Below are positions 5,565-5,970 of a DNA stretch of 5,970 nucleotides, piece by piece. The notes under the pieces are model-generated. The model saw nothing but the letters and a program-made list of their open reading frames with translations, did not search any database and was not told the DNA's origin. Numbering within the stretch: the first letter of the stretch is position 1; each line of letters starts with the position of its first letter. A program made the position numbers and the translations under genes. This DNA comes from Candidatus Aminicenantota bacterium (GTDB lineage: Bacteria; Acidobacteriota; Aminicenantia; UBA2199): contig DAOWKX010000015.1 in NCBI GenBank assembly GCA_030639705.1, forward strand, positions 1 to 5,970, in the 5' to 3' direction.

Positions 5565-5970
5565 TCGGGCTGTTTTTTTTGAATCCACACATCTATCTGA
5601 CATTCTTGCATGATTTTATAGTTGAAGGCTCTTATTATTTTTTCTACATCTATAATTTTAATATTTTTTTTGATGGTCATATTTTTTTTATTTATGGCAT
5701 TTATATTCAGCTCTATTTTATATTTTCCAGGTTCATCTGGAATCCATACAAATGACCTGACCTGATCGTGTTTGATTTTTGTTTTAAAAATATTTCCCTT
5801 TGATTGATGATAAATATTGATGTTAAATTCCGGTTTAATAAGATTAATGGGAGTCAGGTTGAATTGAATCGATTGTCCCAGGGGTTTGAGAAATTCAGGG
5901 TCTGTTTTTATCTTAACAAAGTAATGGTTACCCAGCTTGGAAATGGCCTGTTTTTTTTTATTTTTTTTAT
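5561..5970 (-). CDS. Partial protein, C-terminal end, Ig-like beta-sandwich domain likely
   Basis: An open frame enters from the right edge and runs 135 codons to a TGA at 5561-5563. It has no start inside the window. In DNA this AT-rich a stop-free frame of that length, with sensible composition, is strong evidence of coding. It opens with a Lys-rich stretch made by A-runs (5951-5968). A region with alternating hydrophobic residues follows (HYFVKIKTDPEFL, then QSIQFNLTPINLI). Then comes SFVWIPDEPGKYKIELNI (about 5705-5755), resembling the W-x-P-x-x-P-G-x-Y-x-I/V signature of bacterial Ig-like and carbohydrate-associated sandwich domains. I do not recognise the full protein; export to the envelope is inference from this domain type. 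Its stop overlaps the murB ATG as ATGA, so it heads or joins the murB operon and is probably expressed with it. Confidence 0.7.
   Translation of the reverse strand, partial: KKNKKKQAISKLGNHYFVKIKTDPEFLKPLGQSIQFNLTPINLIKPEFNINIYHQSKGNIFKTKIKHDQVRSFVWIPDEPGKYKIELNINAINKKNMTIKKNIKIIDVEKIIRAFNYKIMQECQIDVWIQKKQPE

Overview
The window is an AT-rich piece of a bacterial chromosome with many long A/T homopolymers. The gene set is MurB, methylmalonyl-CoA epimerase, a YjbQ-family protein, an alkaline-phosphatase-superfamily enzyme, a PlsC-like acyltransferase and a REP-associated tyrosine transposase. It fits a peptidoglycan-making, probably Gram-negative anaerobe that uses the methylmalonyl-CoA route. 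Desulfobacterota, Spirochaetota or Cloacimonadota-like lineages are my guess; nothing here fixes the phylum.

Left third (about 1-1743): two decayed genes lie tail to tail. On the + strand is a RAYT-type Y1 transposase (about 135-948) with three lesions: the family's usual ATG reads AAG, there is a -1 frameshift near 741-747, and the 3' end is missing. On the - strand is a divergent glycerolipid acyltransferase (965-1743), split in two by a one-base loss in a run of eight A (1543-1550). One added base restores a reading frame of about 259 codons.

Middle (1744-3142): a 334-base AT-rich spacer carries a good sigma70-like promoter (1991-2019). It is followed on the + strand by an unrecognised membrane-anchored protein (2078-2674) and methylmalonyl-CoA epimerase (2738-3142), probably one transcript.

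Right half (3191-5970, - strand): a tight operon, read right to left. It begins with the C-terminal part of an exported-looking, Ig-like-domain protein running off the window edge (5561-5970). Then come murB, an iPGM-like metalloenzyme and a YjbQ-family protein. The first two junctions are ATGA stop/start overlaps, which indicates translational coupling and puts the murB start at 5564 rather than at the longer 5603.

I see no CRISPR array, RNA gene, complete insertion sequence or defence system, and no convincing new biological system. The points most worth a second look are the paired frameshifts, the divergent acyltransferase motifs, the corrected murB start with its upstream partner gene, and an aromatic-rich mini-ORF in front of the epimerase.
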